DNA of 64,000 nt from assembly GCF_963378085.1 (NCBI RefSeq), contig NZ_OY726395.1:3658001-3722000 (forward strand), read 5' to 3'. The number at the start of each line of letters is the position of its first letter. The first letter of the stretch is position 1. Shown here one piece after another: positions 49,837 through 60,761 of the stretch. The stretch is from Mycolicibacterium sp. MU0050 (GTDB lineage Bacteria; Actinomycetota; Actinomycetes; Mycobacteriales; Mycobacteriaceae). Made by a program: the position numbers and the translations under genes. Under the pieces are notes generated by a model. It was not told where the DNA came from. It saw nothing but the letters and a program-made list of their open reading frames with translations, and did no database searches.

Positions 49837-49984
49837 AACGGGGTGCGGGTGTGGCCAGCCCCCGCTGGTCGGGCCGTCGGTGCCCCGGTAACTCGCCGAC
49901 ACTGCGGATCCGTCCGCGACACTCCGCTCCGGCGGACGAATCCGCACGTTCGAGGGGTGGTCAGTGCGGCGCTCGCGACGCCCT

Positions 49985-51665
49985 GATCGAAAACGCCCCC
50001 GACCCAAGGTTGGGTTCACACGGTCGTCGCAACGCTCTCTTATCTGAGAGGTTGCGGCGACCGTGTCGTTTTCGGAGGACTGTGTTCAATTTGGTGATCA
50101 GCTAGCAAAGCTCGTCGATGCGGGCGTGCCGGTGCGGGAAGCGGCGGAGTCGTTGGGGGTGTCACGGCAGCGGGCGTATGCCATCTTGAGTGCCACCGGC
50201 CGGCCGATGGGCTCGCCGCGTCCGGATGTCACCGGTGTGGATCCTGCGCGGGTGGCAGCGGTATTTGCAGCAACTGGCTCGGTGAATGCGGCGGCCAAAG
50301 CTGTCGGAGTGGCGCACTCCACGGCCCGCCGGATGCTTGTGGAGGCGGGCTTGGTCGACCCAGCGCGGCGCACGCGCGGCAAGACCTGCGAGAAAGCACG
50401 GTTCTTTGAACTGCTCGAGGAGGGCTGGTCGTCGGCGCGGGCCGCCCGAGAGGCCGGGGTCAATGTGCGCACCGCCCGGGATTGGCGTGCCGGTATCCGC
50501 AAGGTTGGCAACACGCGGGTGTATTCCGATGGCACGGTCGTCGATTACGCCAGCGGGACGCGGTACATACAACCGGTGAAATCCACTGCTGCCGAACAGC
50601 GTCCTGCATCTGGACAGGCATCCGCCAGTAGGTATTTGCAGCTCGCCGATCGGCTGGTCATCGCCGACGGCCTGACCGCCGGCCTGAGCTACACCGTGAT
50701 CGCCGACAAGCTCGGTCGGAATAAGTCGACGGTGTCCCGCGAGGTCGCTGCGCACCGTGTCGAGGGCCTCTACCTGCCATATCAAGCCGATGCGGCGGCT
50801 GCGGCGGCACGGTCCCGGCCCAAGCAGTCCAAACTGGTCACCAATCAGAGGCTGCGTAAAGAGGTCGAAGAGGGGCTGGCCAAGCGGTGGTCCCCGGAAG
50901 AGATTTCGCATCGTCTGGTCAAGGATTTTCCGGACGACGAGAGCATGCGGGTGAGCCACGAAACGATTTATCAATCCCTCTACTTCCAGGCGCGCGGTGG
51001 ACTGAAAAAGGAAGTGGCCCAGTCACTGCGAAGTGGCCGCACGTGCCGTAAACCGAACCGTAAGCCCGGTGAGCGTTACCAGCGGTTCGTTGATCCGATG
51101 CTCATGATCGCCGACCGGCCCGATATCGAGGATCGCGCGGTGCCCGGACACTGGGAAGGCGACCTCATCATGGGTGAACTCAACAAGACCGCGATCGGCA
51201 CTCTGGTGGAACGCACCACCCGCTACACCATGCTGGTGCACCTGCCCGGGGGCCATGATGCCGAAACGGTTCGTGACGGGCTGATCGCCACCATGACGAC
51301 CCTGCCAGAGCATCTGCGGGGATCGTTGACCTGGGACCAGGGCGCCGAGATGGCCGGGCACAAGGGGTTCTCGATGGCCACCGACATGGCCGTGTACTTC
51401 TGTGATCCGGCCAGTCCCTGGCAGCGCGGCACCAACGAAAACACCAACGGCCTGCTTCGTCAGTACTTTCCCAAAGGTACCGACCTCAGCATCTATGGGC
51501 CTGAGGACCTCGAACACGTCGCCCAGCAACTCAACGGCCGCCCACGCAAAACGCTCGGCTGGGATACCCCAGCCGAGCGCTTGCGTGATCTACTACAGGC
51601 TCAATAACCAGCAGTGTTGCGACGACCCCTAGAAACCGCCAAGCGGGCCGGGGGCGTTCGCGAAC
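49985..51665 (+). mobile_element. IS30-family insertion sequence
   Basis: A 1.68-kb element with one transposase gene. Imperfect terminal inverted repeats of about 50 bp are visible: the left end CGAAAACGCCCCCGACCC (from 49988) mirrors the right end CGCGAACGCCCCCGGCCC (reverse strand from 51662), and GTCGTCGCAACGCT inside the left mirrors GTCGTCGCAACACT inside the right. No clear target-site duplication was found, so the outer edges are uncertain by a few bases. It lies between the aroG leader and groEL1, with its right end about 5 bp from the groEL1 stop codon. Confidence 0.85.
50063..51607 (+). CDS. IS30-family transposase
   Basis: A 514-residue DDE transposase, longer than the usual 380-430 because of an N-terminal part with two HTH-like segments (AAESLGVSRQRAYAIL and AAREAGVNVRTARDW). 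The IS30 HTH (YTVIADKLGRNKSTVSREVAAHR) comes next. The catalytic domain has GHWEGDLIMG (first Asp), WDQGAEMAGH (second Asp) and the family-typical ENTNGLLRQYFPKGT with the Glu. GTG 50063 is the start, with GAGAGG 11 nt before it. The frame is intact, so the element may be active. Confidence 0.95.
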   Translation: MSFSEDCVQFGDQLAKLVDAGVPVREAAESLGVSRQRAYAILSATGRPMGSPRPDVTGVDPARVAAVFAATGSVNAAAKAVGVAHSTARRMLVEAGLVDPARRTRGKTCEKARFFELLEEGWSSARAAREAGVNVRTARDWRAGIRKVGNTRVYSDGTVVDYASGTRYIQPVKSTAAEQRPASGQASASRYLQLADRLVIADGLTAGLSYTVIADKLGRNKSTVSREVAAHRVEGLYLPYQADAAAAAARSRPKQSKLVTNQRLRKEVEEGLAKRWSPEEISHRLVKDFPDDESMRVSHETIYQSLYFQARGGLKKEVAQSLRSGRTCRKPNRKPGERYQRFVDPMLMIADRPDIEDRAVPGHWEGDLIMGELNKTAIGTLVERTTRYTMLVHLPGGHDAETVRDGLIATMTTLPEHLRGSLTWDQGAEMAGHKGFSMATDMAVYFCDPASPWQRGTNENTNGLLRQYFPKGTDLSIYGPEDLEHVAQQLNGRPRKTLGWDTPAERLRDLLQAQ

Positions 51666-51669
51666 CAAC

Positions 51670-53310
<1,641 letters not shown>

Positions 53311-53338
53311 CTAACGGGTCATTCCCACTCGACGCGCA

Positions 53339-53379
53339 CCGCCCCGGACGTCACCCTGTTACGGGGACCTCCGGGGCGG
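53339..53379 (-). promoter_or_regulatory. Intercistronic hairpin between groES and groEL1
   Basis: CCGCCCCGG (53339-53347) and CCGGGGCGG (53371-53379) form a perfect 9-bp stem with a 23-nt loop in the 95-bp gap between groES and groEL1. In M. tuberculosis the groES-groEL1 mRNA is reported to be processed between the two genes, and a stem here could set different mRNA stabilities. Confidence 0.55.
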
Positions 53380-53393
53380 CACACTTTAGATCG

Positions 53394-53696
53394 CTACTTG
53401 GAGACGACGGCCAGCACGTCACGCGCCGACAGGATCAGGTACTCCTCGCCGTTGTACTTGATCTCGGTGCCGCCGTACTTGCTGTAGATGACGACGTCAC
53501 CCTCCGACACGTCCAGGGGAATCCGCTTCTCGCCATCCTCATCCCAGCGGCCGGGGCCAACTGCGACGACGGTGCCTTCCTGCGGCTTCTCCTTGGCGGT
53601 GTCGGGGATGACCAGACCGGATGCGGTCGTGGTCTCGGCCTCGTTGGCCTGAACGAGGATCTTGTCCTCGAGTGGCTTGATGTTCACGCTCGCCAC
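53394..53696 (-). CDS. groES: 10-kDa co-chaperonin GroES
   Basis: A 100-residue co-chaperonin. It has the family start [18 protein letters not shown], the mobile-loop region [19 protein letters not shown] (about 20-38), and [27 protein letters not shown]. It caps GroEL rings. A CIRCE operator lies about 105 bp before its ATG on the same strand, so expression is controlled by HrcA. Confidence 0.98.
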   Translation of the reverse strand: MASVNIKPLEDKILVQANEAETTTASGLVIPDTAKEKPQEGTVVAVGPGRWDEDGEKRIPLDVSEGDVVIYSKYGGTEIKYNGEEYLILSARDVLAVVSK

Positions 53697-53799
53697 GATG
53701 GAGCCCCTTCACTCATGTTTCACTCTGATGTGTGGACGGCATTCGTGCCTACCTCGCGCCGTCGTCGCGGGTGCCGACTCGAGGTGGTCCGACTGCCGC

Positions 53800-53826
53800 C
53801 TAGCACTCTATACACGAGAGTGCTAG
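53800..53826. promoter_or_regulatory. CIRCE operator (HrcA site) of groES
   Basis: CTAGCACTC (53800-53808), 9-bp spacer, GAGTGCTAG (53818-53826): a perfect CIRCE. A further TAGCACTC half-site overlaps the right end (53824-53831). Confidence 0.95.
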
Positions 53827-53962
53827 CACTCAAGGGTGGGCCGGTGCCTACGCGCCAAATCGCTGGCGGCGAACACGCAGGCTCGTGGGGTTGTTCACAG
53901 TTGGCCCTCCGTCCACAGGTCGGCCCGCTCCCCATGTCGCAGCCACCTCCACGGCAATAAGA

Positions 53963-53978
53963 TCGCACACATGTTCGA
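53963..53978 (+). promoter_or_regulatory. LexA-like box and -10 of the HNH gene
   Basis: TCGCACACATGTTCGA differs at one base from TCGAAC-N4-GTTCGA. It contains the ATG (53971) and covers the transcription start expected from TAAGAT (53958-53963), 7 nt upstream. DUF222/13E12 genes in M. tuberculosis carry SOS boxes in this place. Confidence 0.75.
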
Positions 53979-55479
53979 TGGATCGCTACCGGAGCCGGCG
54001 TCGCTGCCCGCCACCGCCGCTGCTGCGCTGGTCGACGCCATCACCGGCTGGTCGACGGCGGCCGCCGCCGCCGACGGCCGTCGGCTCGCCGCGATCGCCG
54101 AGTTCGTCACCCGCCGCTGCACCGACGAACACCCCGACTGGGCCTGCGACGACTGGGACGCCACCGCAGCAGAGATCGCCGCCGCCCTCAACATCAGCCA
54201 CGGCCGCGCCAACAGCCTGATGAACCTGGCCATCACCCTGCGTCAACGCCTCCCCAAGGTCGGCGCGCTCCTGCTGGCGGGCGCCATCACCGCCCGGACC
54301 GCCCAGCTGATCTCCGACCGCACCTATCTGGTCTTCGACCCCGAGGCCGTGGCCGCCCTCGACGCCCGCATCGCCGCAGACGCGGTCAGCTGGGGCCCGC
54401 TGTCGGAATACAAACTCATCCAGGCCGTCGACGCCCGGGTCCAGCAGATCGATCCCGGCGCAATACGCCAAGCCACTCGCAACGCCCGCAATCGCGACGT
54501 CACCTTCGCCGACCCCGACGAGCACACCGGCACCACCGCGATGTGGGGCCGGCTGCTGGCCACCGACGCCGCCCTTCTCGACACCCGGTTGACCGCCATG
54601 GCCAACGCCGTGTGCCCCGAGGACCCCCGCACCATCGCGCAGCGCCGGTCCGACGCCCTCGGCGCCCTGGGCGCCAGATCCCAGCACCTCGCCTGCCTGT
54701 GCGGCAGCCCGGATTGCCCCGCAGCCACCGACGACGGCCGTGCCACGAGCGTGGTGGTCCATGTCGTCGCTGAGCAGGAGGCCGTGGCGGCGCCCGGCGA
54801 ACCCGCGGAGCCCAGCCTGCACGGCCTCCACGCCACATCCGAGCCCACGCCGCGCCCGGACCCGGCCGAGCCCACCCGTCCGGCCCCGGCGCTGCTGGTC
54901 GAGGGCCGCGGCGGCGTCGTACCCGTCCCACTGCTGACCGACCTCATCGCCCGCGGCGCGAAGGTGCGACCGCTGATCACCCCCACCGAGGCCGAGCCTC
55001 GCTACCGGCCCTCGAGCACACTGGCCACTTTCGTCCGCCTGCGCGATCTGACCTGCCGCTTCCCGGGCTGTGACCGCCCGGCCTTCAGAACCGACATCGA
55101 CCACACCCGGCCCTATCCGCAGGGCCTGACCCATGCCGCCAATCTTGGATGTTACTGCCGAAAACACCACTTGCTCAAGACTTTCTGGCCCGGCTGGACC
55201 GACGAGCAACTGCCCGACGGCACCATCGTGTTCACCACGCCGACCGGGCACACCTACCGCTCCAAACCCGGTGCCACGCTGTTGTTCCCCGACTGGCCCG
55301 CCACGCCGGCGCCGGCAGAGCCCGCCCGCCCCGGCCCGCCACCGCGCTCGCTGGGCCGCACCCTGCTGATGCCCACCCGCAGCCAGACCCGCGCCAAAGC
55401 CCGTCGGCAGCGCATCAAGTCCGAGCGCGCCCTCAACGACGAGGCGGTCGCCGAACGATGTTCCCCGCCGCCGTTCTAG
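53971..55479 (+). CDS. DUF222/HNH endonuclease-like protein (13E12 repeat family)
   Basis: A 502-residue protein. The DUF222 domain covers about 20-290. A C-terminal HNH nuclease motif follows: CRFPGCDRPAFRTDIDHTRPYPQGLTHAANLGCYCRKHHLLKT has the paired Cys zinc ligands and HH (split here: CRFPGC ... DIDH ... CRKHH). M. tuberculosis 13E12-family proteins are similar and multi-copy. ATG 53971 was chosen over longer frames because MFDGSLPEP and the TAAGAT box support a leaderless start. It lies between groES and tsaD, which are adjacent in M. tuberculosis, so it is an insertion. Confidence 0.9.
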   Translation: MFDGSLPEPASLPATAAAALVDAITGWSTAAAAADGRRLAAIAEFVTRRCTDEHPDWACDDWDATAAEIAAALNISHGRANSLMNLAITLRQRLPKVGALLLAGAITARTAQLISDRTYLVFDPEAVAALDARIAADAVSWGPLSEYKLIQAVDARVQQIDPGAIRQATRNARNRDVTFADPDEHTGTTAMWGRLLATDAALLDTRLTAMANAVCPEDPRTIAQRRSDALGALGARSQHLACLCGSPDCPAATDDGRATSVVVHVVAEQEAVAAPGEPAEPSLHGLHATSEPTPRPDPAEPTRPAPALLVEGRGGVVPVPLLTDLIARGAKVRPLITPTEAEPRYRPSSTLATFVRLRDLTCRFPGCDRPAFRTDIDHTRPYPQGLTHAANLGCYCRKHHLLKTFWPGWTDEQLPDGTIVFTTPTGHTYRSKPGATLLFPDWPATPAPAEPARPGPPPRSLGRTLLMPTRSQTRAKARRQRIKSERALNDEAVAERCSPPPF

Positions 55480-55919
55480 GCCAACGAGCCGGGATCTATC
55501 AGCAGGTGATCCGACACGTCGCCGAGCATCTCGATCGCGACGGTCCGGTCGGTGAAGAACCATCCGTCCGCGTCCCGGGCGAAGGTGTCGGCGTACCGCC
55601 CGACCACGATGGGCTGCAACGACACCGCCTCGGTCTGCTGGAGCACGCAGAAGGTGGACCGCGCGGTCGCGGCATCCCCGCTCACCTCGACGATCGGGTT
55701 GAGCACCAGATGCCGGGTGCGGGGGGTGTTCCCGTGCTCGGGAAACCGGCGGGTGGTTCCGGCGAACAGTTCCGCGATGCGCGCCGGGCCCGCCACGCCC
55801 ATGAAGGCGCCTCGGCCCAGCAACTGCCCGACTCCGTCGAAGTCGCCGGCATCGACCAGCTCGGCGTAGCGGTAGAGCAACTCGGTGACGGCTAGCCGAT
55901 CGGCCGGCGCGCCCGTCAT
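55476..55919 (-). CDS. NTF2/SnoaL-like protein
   Basis: A 147-residue protein. It has [25 protein letters not shown] (helix of the SnoaL_4/NTF2 type), [25 protein letters not shown], and [18 protein letters not shown]. It overlaps tsaD by ATGA, so the gene is translationally attached to the t6A genes, although no related role is known. Its stop and that of the convergent HNH gene share the palindromic CTAG at 55476-55479. Alternative: a dehydratase or isomerase; not resolvable. Confidence 0.85.
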   Translation of the reverse strand: MTGAPADRLAVTELLYRYAELVDAGDFDGVGQLLGRGAFMGVAGPARIAELFAGTTRRFPEHGNTPRTRHLVLNPIVEVSGDAATARSTFCVLQQTEAVSLQPIVVGRYADTFARDADGWFFTDRTVAIEMLGDVSDHLLIDPGSLA

Positions 55920-56941
55920 GCGACCTGGCTCTGCACCACGGGCAACCCGGGATCGCTGGCCACCCCCAGCGGCGACGACGGCGCGCCCGCGGCCAGCAGA
56001 TGCGCGGCGAACGAGGCGATCATCGCGCCGTTGTCCGTGCACAGCCGGGGCCGCGGCACGCGCAACGTCAACCCGGCTGCCGCGCAACGCTCTTCGGCGA
56101 GCTCACGCAACCGCGAATTGGCCGCCACACCGCCGGCGATGATCAGCGTCGACACCCCCAGATCGGTCGCGGCGCGCACCGCCTTGCGGGTCAGCACGTC
56201 GGCGACCGCCTCCTGGAACCCGGCCGCGACATCGGCGGGATTCGCGTCCGGATGAGCCTCCATGTGCCGCGCGACGGCGGTCTTGAGGCCCGAGAAGCTG
56301 AACGCGTACGGCGCGTCGCGCGGACCGGTCATCCCACGCGGGAACACGATCGCGTCCCGATCGCCGGTCCGGGCCAGATCGTCGAGTACCTTGCCGCCGG
56401 GATAGCCCAGCCCCAGCAGCCGCGCCACCTTGTCGTAGGCCTCCCCCGCCGCGTCGTCCACGGTGGTACCCAACTCGACGATCGGCTCGCCCAGGGACCG
56501 CACATGCAGCAGATGGGTGTGCCCGCCCGACACCAGCAGGCCGATGCTCTCCGGCAGCGGGCCGTGGTCGTAGACGTCGGCGGCCAGGTGCCCGCCGAGG
56601 TGATTGACCGCGTAGAACGGGACATCCCAGGCCGCCGCGTACGCCTTGGCGGCGGCCACCCCCACCAGCAGCGCCCCGGCCAGGCCGGGGCCGATGGTCG
56701 CGGCCACGACGTCGGGCCGCCGCACCCCGGCCGCGGTCAACGCGCGCCGCATCGTCGGGCCCAGCGCCTCGAGGTGCGCCCGAGACGCGATCTCGGGCAC
56801 CACGCCCCCGAACCGGGAGTGCTCGTCGACGCTGGAGGCCACCTCGTCGGCCAACAGCGTCACCGCGCCGTCGGCGTCGAGCCGGGCGATGCCGACACCG
56901 GTTTCGTCGCAGGAACTTTCGATCGCGAGAATGACGGTCAT
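55916..56941 (-). CDS. tsaD: tRNA N6-adenosine threonylcarbamoyltransferase TsaD
   Basis: Transfers threonylcarbamoyl to A37 of ANN-decoding tRNAs (t6A), with TsaB and TsaE. ASKHA fold, 341 residues. Metal ligands H114 and H118 (NHLGGHLA) are present, with the P-loop-like VSGGHT, and the [11 protein letters not shown] and C-terminal [10 protein letters not shown]. It overlaps rimI by 4 bp. It was formerly annotated as glycoprotease Gcp. Confidence 0.97.
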   Translation of the reverse strand: MTVILAIESSCDETGVGIARLDADGAVTLLADEVASSVDEHSRFGGVVPEIASRAHLEALGPTMRRALTAAGVRRPDVVAATIGPGLAGALLVGVAAAKAYAAAWDVPFYAVNHLGGHLAADVYDHGPLPESIGLLVSGGHTHLLHVRSLGEPIVELGTTVDDAAGEAYDKVARLLGLGYPGGKVLDDLARTGDRDAIVFPRGMTGPRDAPYAFSFSGLKTAVARHMEAHPDANPADVAAGFQEAVADVLTRKAVRAATDLGVSTLIIAGGVAANSRLRELAEERCAAAGLTLRVPRPRLCTDNGAMIASFAAHLLAAGAPSSPLGVASDPGLPVVQSQVA

Positions 56942-57414
56942 CGTGGCTCCCCCGGTTCCAGTCGCATGGTGTAGGCGTCCGCGCCGCTGCCCGGGTAGTA
57001 GCGCTTCCGCACTCCCATTCTGACGAAGCCGGCGCGCTCGTAGAGCCCGATGGCGGCCTCGTTGTCGGTGCGCACCTCCAGGAAGACTACGCCTCCGGCG
57101 GCGAAGCCCAGCAGATCATCGAGCAGCCGACGGCCGATCCCGCGGCCCCGCCAGTCCGGATCGACGCCGATGGTGTGGATCTCGTACTCGAACGGGGCAC
57201 GCCGGCCCAGCCGGGTGATCCCGGCGTAACCGACGAGCCGGCCATCGGCGCGCGCCGCGACGTAGTGGTTGTGCGCGCAGGCCACCGCGTGCCGGAACGC
57301 CCGCGCCGGCCACGGGTCGTCCCCGGCGAACAGCTGCGACTCCAGCTGGGCGCACCGTTCGGCGTCGGCGGCGGTCAGCGCGTCGATCACGACGGCCTCC
57401 ACCTCCCCGGTCAT
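56938..57414 (-). CDS. rimI: Ribosomal-protein/N-alpha-acetyltransferase RimI
   Basis: GNAT acetyltransferase of 158 residues acting on N-terminal alpha-amino groups of proteins such as S18. Seen: [24 protein letters not shown] for acetyl-CoA binding and [30 protein letters not shown] 57414 overlaps the stop of tsaB by 4 bp. It is encoded between tsaB and tsaD, as in other actinobacteria. Confidence 0.95.
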   Translation of the reverse strand: MTGEVEAVVIDALTAADAERCAQLESQLFAGDDPWPARAFRHAVACAHNHYVAARADGRLVGYAGITRLGRRAPFEYEIHTIGVDPDWRGRGIGRRLLDDLLGFAAGGVVFLEVRTDNEAAIGLYERAGFVRMGVRKRYYPGSGADAYTMRLEPGEPR

Positions 57415-58046
57415 CGCAGGCCCCGCTCGGCGAGGGTCTTGGCGTCGGGCCGGCGCAGATACAGCGGCACCAACGGCTCGGGTTCCCCGTCCCAGTTCGA
57501 CACGGCCGCAACCAGTGCCGACGGCGCCGGAAACTCCGGCCCGACGACGGGCAGACCGAACTGGGCCGCGTGGTCGGGCGACCCGGCGACCGCGACCACA
57601 CTGTCGAGTGCGACATCGGCCGGGGCGGCCACCTCCGGGCCGCCCACCCGCACCCCGTCGCGGTAGCGGGCCCAGTACACCTCGCGCCGGCGCGCATCGG
57701 TCACCACCAGCACGTCCCCGGAGGTGCACCCACCGATGCCGTCGAGGCTGCACACCCCGTGCACCGGAATTCCCAGCGCATGCCCGTAGGCCGCGGCCGT
57801 GGCCATCCCGACGCGCAGGCCGGTGAACGGGCCCGGCCCGCAACCGACCACCACCGCCTCCAGGTCACTCATCGGCAACGCGGCATCACCCAGCGCCCCA
57901 AGGACATTCGGCGTCAAACACTCGGCGTGCGCACGCGGGTCCCGGGTCACCCGCTCGGCCAGCAGCTCCGCGGCCGACCCCGTGCGCCGGACGATAGCGG
58001 CGATGACGGCCGGGGTCGCGGTGTCGATCACCAAAACGTTGGTCAC
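57411..58046 (-). CDS. tsaB: t6A synthesis scaffold protein TsaB
   Basis: A 211-residue ASKHA protein without catalytic activity, partner of TsaD. It starts at GTG 58046 with VLVIDTATPAVIAAI and has the characteristic GCGPGPFTGLRVGMATA near 64-80. The starting GTG overlaps the tsaE stop (GTGA). The longer open frame to 58064 adds residues before the family start. Confidence 0.95.
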   Translation of the reverse strand: MTNVLVIDTATPAVIAAIVRRTGSAAELLAERVTRDPRAHAECLTPNVLGALGDAALPMSDLEAVVVGCGPGPFTGLRVGMATAAAYGHALGIPVHGVCSLDGIGGCTSGDVLVVTDARRREVYWARYRDGVRVGGPEVAAPADVALDSVVAVAGSPDHAAQFGLPVVGPEFPAPSALVAAVSNWDGEPEPLVPLYLRRPDAKTLAERGLR

Positions 58047-58537
58047 GGGCCACTCCAGGTCCACGTCGCGGTACGCACCTCGGACTCGGCGGCGCGGTCC
58101 AGCCGGATGTCGAGATGCCGGTCCGACAGCCGCTCGGCGAGGCCCTCACCCCACTCCACCACCACCACGGCGTCATCGAGGTCGGTGTCGAGGTCCAGCG
58201 AGTCCAGCTCGCCCAGCAGATCGGCCGCGGCGTGATCGAGCAGCCGGTAGACGTCCACGTGTACCATCGCCGGGGCGCCGGCCCGACGCGCCCGGTGCAG
58301 CCGGGCCAGCACGAAGGTCGGCGAGGTTACCGGCCCGTCGACATCCATCGCCGCGGCAATCCCCTTGGTCAGGACGGTCTTTCCCGCCCCCAGCGGGCCC
58401 GAGAGCACCACGACGTCCCCGGCCCGCAACTGTGCGCCCAGGCTCACCCCGAGCGCCATCGTGTCCTCGGCGGTGGCCAGCGTGGCCGCGCCCGATGCCA
58501 GCCGATTTTGATCAACCACGGGAGCGCGCCCGATCAC
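58043..58537 (-). CDS. tsaE: t6A synthesis ATPase TsaE
   Basis: A 164-residue P-loop ATPase that energises the TsaB/TsaD complex. Walker A is GPLGAGKT at 47-54, then SPTFVLARLHRA, and VVVVEWGEGLAERL near the C-terminus. The start at GTG 58537 overlaps the 3' end of the hydrolase gene; GTG 58519 (in frame) would leave an 8-bp overlap and may be correct. Confidence 0.94.
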   Translation of the reverse strand: MIGRAPVVDQNRLASGAATLATAEDTMALGVSLGAQLRAGDVVVLSGPLGAGKTVLTKGIAAAMDVDGPVTSPTFVLARLHRARRAGAPAMVHVDVYRLLDHAAADLLGELDSLDLDTDLDDAVVVVEWGEGLAERLSDRHLDIRLDRAAESEVRTATWTWSGP

Positions 58538-59597
58538 GCAACCGGCGGGTCAGCGCCACCAGCTTGTTCGGGCCGGCCCGGTGGACCAACCGCGCCAGGG
58601 CATCGTTGATCACCGCCGGCTCCTCCAGTTGCACCAGATGACCCGCATCGCCGATCACCAACAGCTCCGACTTGGGCAGCGCCGCGGCCATTTCCGCGGA
58701 ATGCTCCGGAGTGGTCAGCACGTCACCCGAGCCGCACGCCACCAGGGTGGGCAGCGCGGCCAGCGTGGTCAGACCGTCGGCCTCGTCGTGGGTGCCCAGC
58801 GCGTGCAGGAATCCGACCATGGTCTTCACCGGGGTGTCGTGGATCATCTGCTCGGTGTAGTTGGCGACCGTCGGGCTGATCTCGTCGTCACCGAACGAGG
58901 CCGCCTGCAGGATCGGAGCCAGCACCGTGCGCACCGCGCCACGGCCGCGGTGCAGCAGGTTGGGGGCGTAACGGGTGGCGAACCGGGCCATCTCCAGGGC
59001 CGGATTCTGCAGGATCTCGCCGATGGGTGAGCGCGAAAGCCCCTCCGCGGCAGAGGAAATCAAGGCAGCCCCGACAATGTGGGCACCGTACTGCTGCGGG
59101 AACTGCCGAGCGTGCGACAGCACGGTCATGCCGCCCATCGAATGCCCGATCAGGACCACCGGCCCGGTGGGCGCCAGCAGGGTCAGCACGGTCTCGAGGT
59201 CGCGGCCCAGCTGCTCCACGGTGTAGGTCCGGTACGAGGCGATACCGGATCGGCCGTGGCCGCGCTGGTCGTAGAACACCATCCGGACCTGATCCCCCCA
59301 CAACGGGGCCAGATCGCGACGCTGGAAATAGAAGGAGCCCATGCCCATACAGAAGCCGTGCACGAACACCACCGTCATCGGCGCGTCGGCGGGGCCCACC
59401 TCGCGTACCGCGAGATCGACGCCGTCCGGGGTGGTGACCACGCTGCTGCGATCGGTGTCGAAGAGGCTGAAATCCTCACCGGCGTAGGGGTCTTCGCGAC
59501 GGGTTCGCCGGGTCAGGGAGCGTGCCGTCGACACCCCGGCCACGGTCCCCACCGTGCCGAGGCCGGCCGCGCCCGCCAGCCACCGCCGGGCGCTCAC
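58512..59597 (-). CDS. Alpha/beta hydrolase with N-terminal signal/anchor
   Basis: A 361-residue hydrolase of the kind found between alr and tsaE in mycobacteria. The N-terminus [30 protein letters not shown] is a weak hydrophobic anchor or export signal. The core has [10 protein letters not shown] (oxyanion), nucleophile S153 in [10 protein letters not shown], the acid probably in [10 protein letters not shown], and His in [12 protein letters not shown] near 330. GTG 59597 overlaps the alr stop (GTGA). Its substrate is unknown; a lipase or esterase role is most likely. Confidence 0.9.
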   Translation of the reverse strand: MSARRWLAGAAGLGTVGTVAGVSTARSLTRRTRREDPYAGEDFSLFDTDRSSVVTTPDGVDLAVREVGPADAPMTVVFVHGFCMGMGSFYFQRRDLAPLWGDQVRMVFYDQRGHGRSGIASYRTYTVEQLGRDLETVLTLLAPTGPVVLIGHSMGGMTVLSHARQFPQQYGAHIVGAALISSAAEGLSRSPIGEILQNPALEMARFATRYAPNLLHRGRGAVRTVLAPILQAASFGDDEISPTVANYTEQMIHDTPVKTMVGFLHALGTHDEADGLTTLAALPTLVACGSGDVLTTPEHSAEMAAALPKSELLVIGDAGHLVQLEEPAVINDALARLVHRAGPNKLVALTRRLRDRARSRG

Positions 59598-60724
59598 GGC
59601 GCACCGGTCCCGGTGTAGACGCGGGTGACCCGGGCCCGCGGGCTGGTCACCACCTCGTAGTGGATGGTGTCGAGCAACTCGGCCCAGTCCGCGGCGGTCA
59701 ACTCCCCCGAATGACCCGGACCGAACAGGACCGCCGTGTCGCCCTCGACGACGTCGGAGGGCCCGGGACCCAGGTCGACGACGAACTGGTCCATGCAGAT
59801 CCGCCCGACACTCGGGCGGCGACGACCGCGGATCGCCACGTCGACCCGGCCGCCCAGCGAGCGGAAGATGCCGTCGGCGTAGCCCAGGGGAATCAGCGCG
59901 ACGGTGGTGTCCCGGTCGGCGACCCAGGTGTGGCCGTAGGACACCCCGGCGCCGCGGCGCACAGCCTTGACCATGGCCACCGGGGCGGTCAGCGTCATCG
60001 CCGGGATCAGGCCGGGGTCGCCGTGCTGCGGCACCGGGTTCAGACCGTAGGCCGCGATGCCGGGCCGCACCATGTCGAAGGCGAGGTCGGGGCGGGTCAG
60101 GGTGGCCGGCGAGTTGGCCAGGTGCGCCACCTCGAAGGTCACGCCGCTGCGGCGCGCGGCCGCAATCAGCTCGGTGAAGCACTTGGCCTGCAGGTCGTTG
60201 GTGGGATGTGCGGGCTCGTCGGCGCACGCCAGGTGGGACATGATCCCGCGGGCGCGCACCGCCCCCTCGGCCACCGCACGCCCCAGCGCGGCGACCAAAT
60301 CGGGGAAGTCCGCGGCCGCGACGCCGTTGCGGTTCAGTCCGGTGTCGACCTTGACCGTCACCGCGGCGCTGGTGCCGGTCTGCCGCGCGGCGGCCAGCAC
60401 CTCCTCGAGTTGGCGCAGCGAGGACACCCCGAGTTGCACGTCGGCACGCAGCGCGGGGGCGAAATCGGTGCCCGGTGGGTGCAGCCACGCCAGGACCGGG
60501 GCTGTGATCCCCGACGCACGCAGCTCCAGGGCCTCCTCGACGGTGGCCACGCCGAGTTCGGCGGCGCCGGCCGCCAGCGCGGCGCGCGCCACCGGGGCGG
60601 CGCCGTGTCCGTACCCGTCCGCCTTGACGACGACCATGACCTGCGCCGATGGCGCACATTCGCGCAGCGCGGCGACGTTGTGCGCGATGGCGCCCAGGTC
60701 GACGATGGCAGCCGGTCGGTTCAT
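59594..60724 (-). CDS. alr: Alanine racemase
   Basis: PLP enzyme making D-alanine for peptidoglycan; 376 residues. The PLP Lys is K34 in [10 protein letters not shown]. The second-subunit catalytic Tyr is in [10 protein letters not shown] near 258, and [11 protein letters not shown] lies nearby. It begins at ATG 60724, 37 bp after gadB, and overlaps the following hydrolase gene. It is co-directional with gadB and nnrD. Confidence 0.97.
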   Translation of the reverse strand: MNRPAAIVDLGAIAHNVAALRECAPSAQVMVVVKADGYGHGAAPVARAALAAGAAELGVATVEEALELRASGITAPVLAWLHPPGTDFAPALRADVQLGVSSLRQLEEVLAAARQTGTSAAVTVKVDTGLNRNGVAAADFPDLVAALGRAVAEGAVRARGIMSHLACADEPAHPTNDLQAKCFTELIAAARRSGVTFEVAHLANSPATLTRPDLAFDMVRPGIAAYGLNPVPQHGDPGLIPAMTLTAPVAMVKAVRRGAGVSYGHTWVADRDTTVALIPLGYADGIFRSLGGRVDVAIRGRRRPSVGRICMDQFVVDLGPGPSDVVEGDTAVLFGPGHSGELTAADWAELLDTIHYEVVTSPRARVTRVYTGTGAP

Positions 60725-60761
60725 GTTGTGATCACCGCGCTCGATTGTCCCAGGCGAGCGG

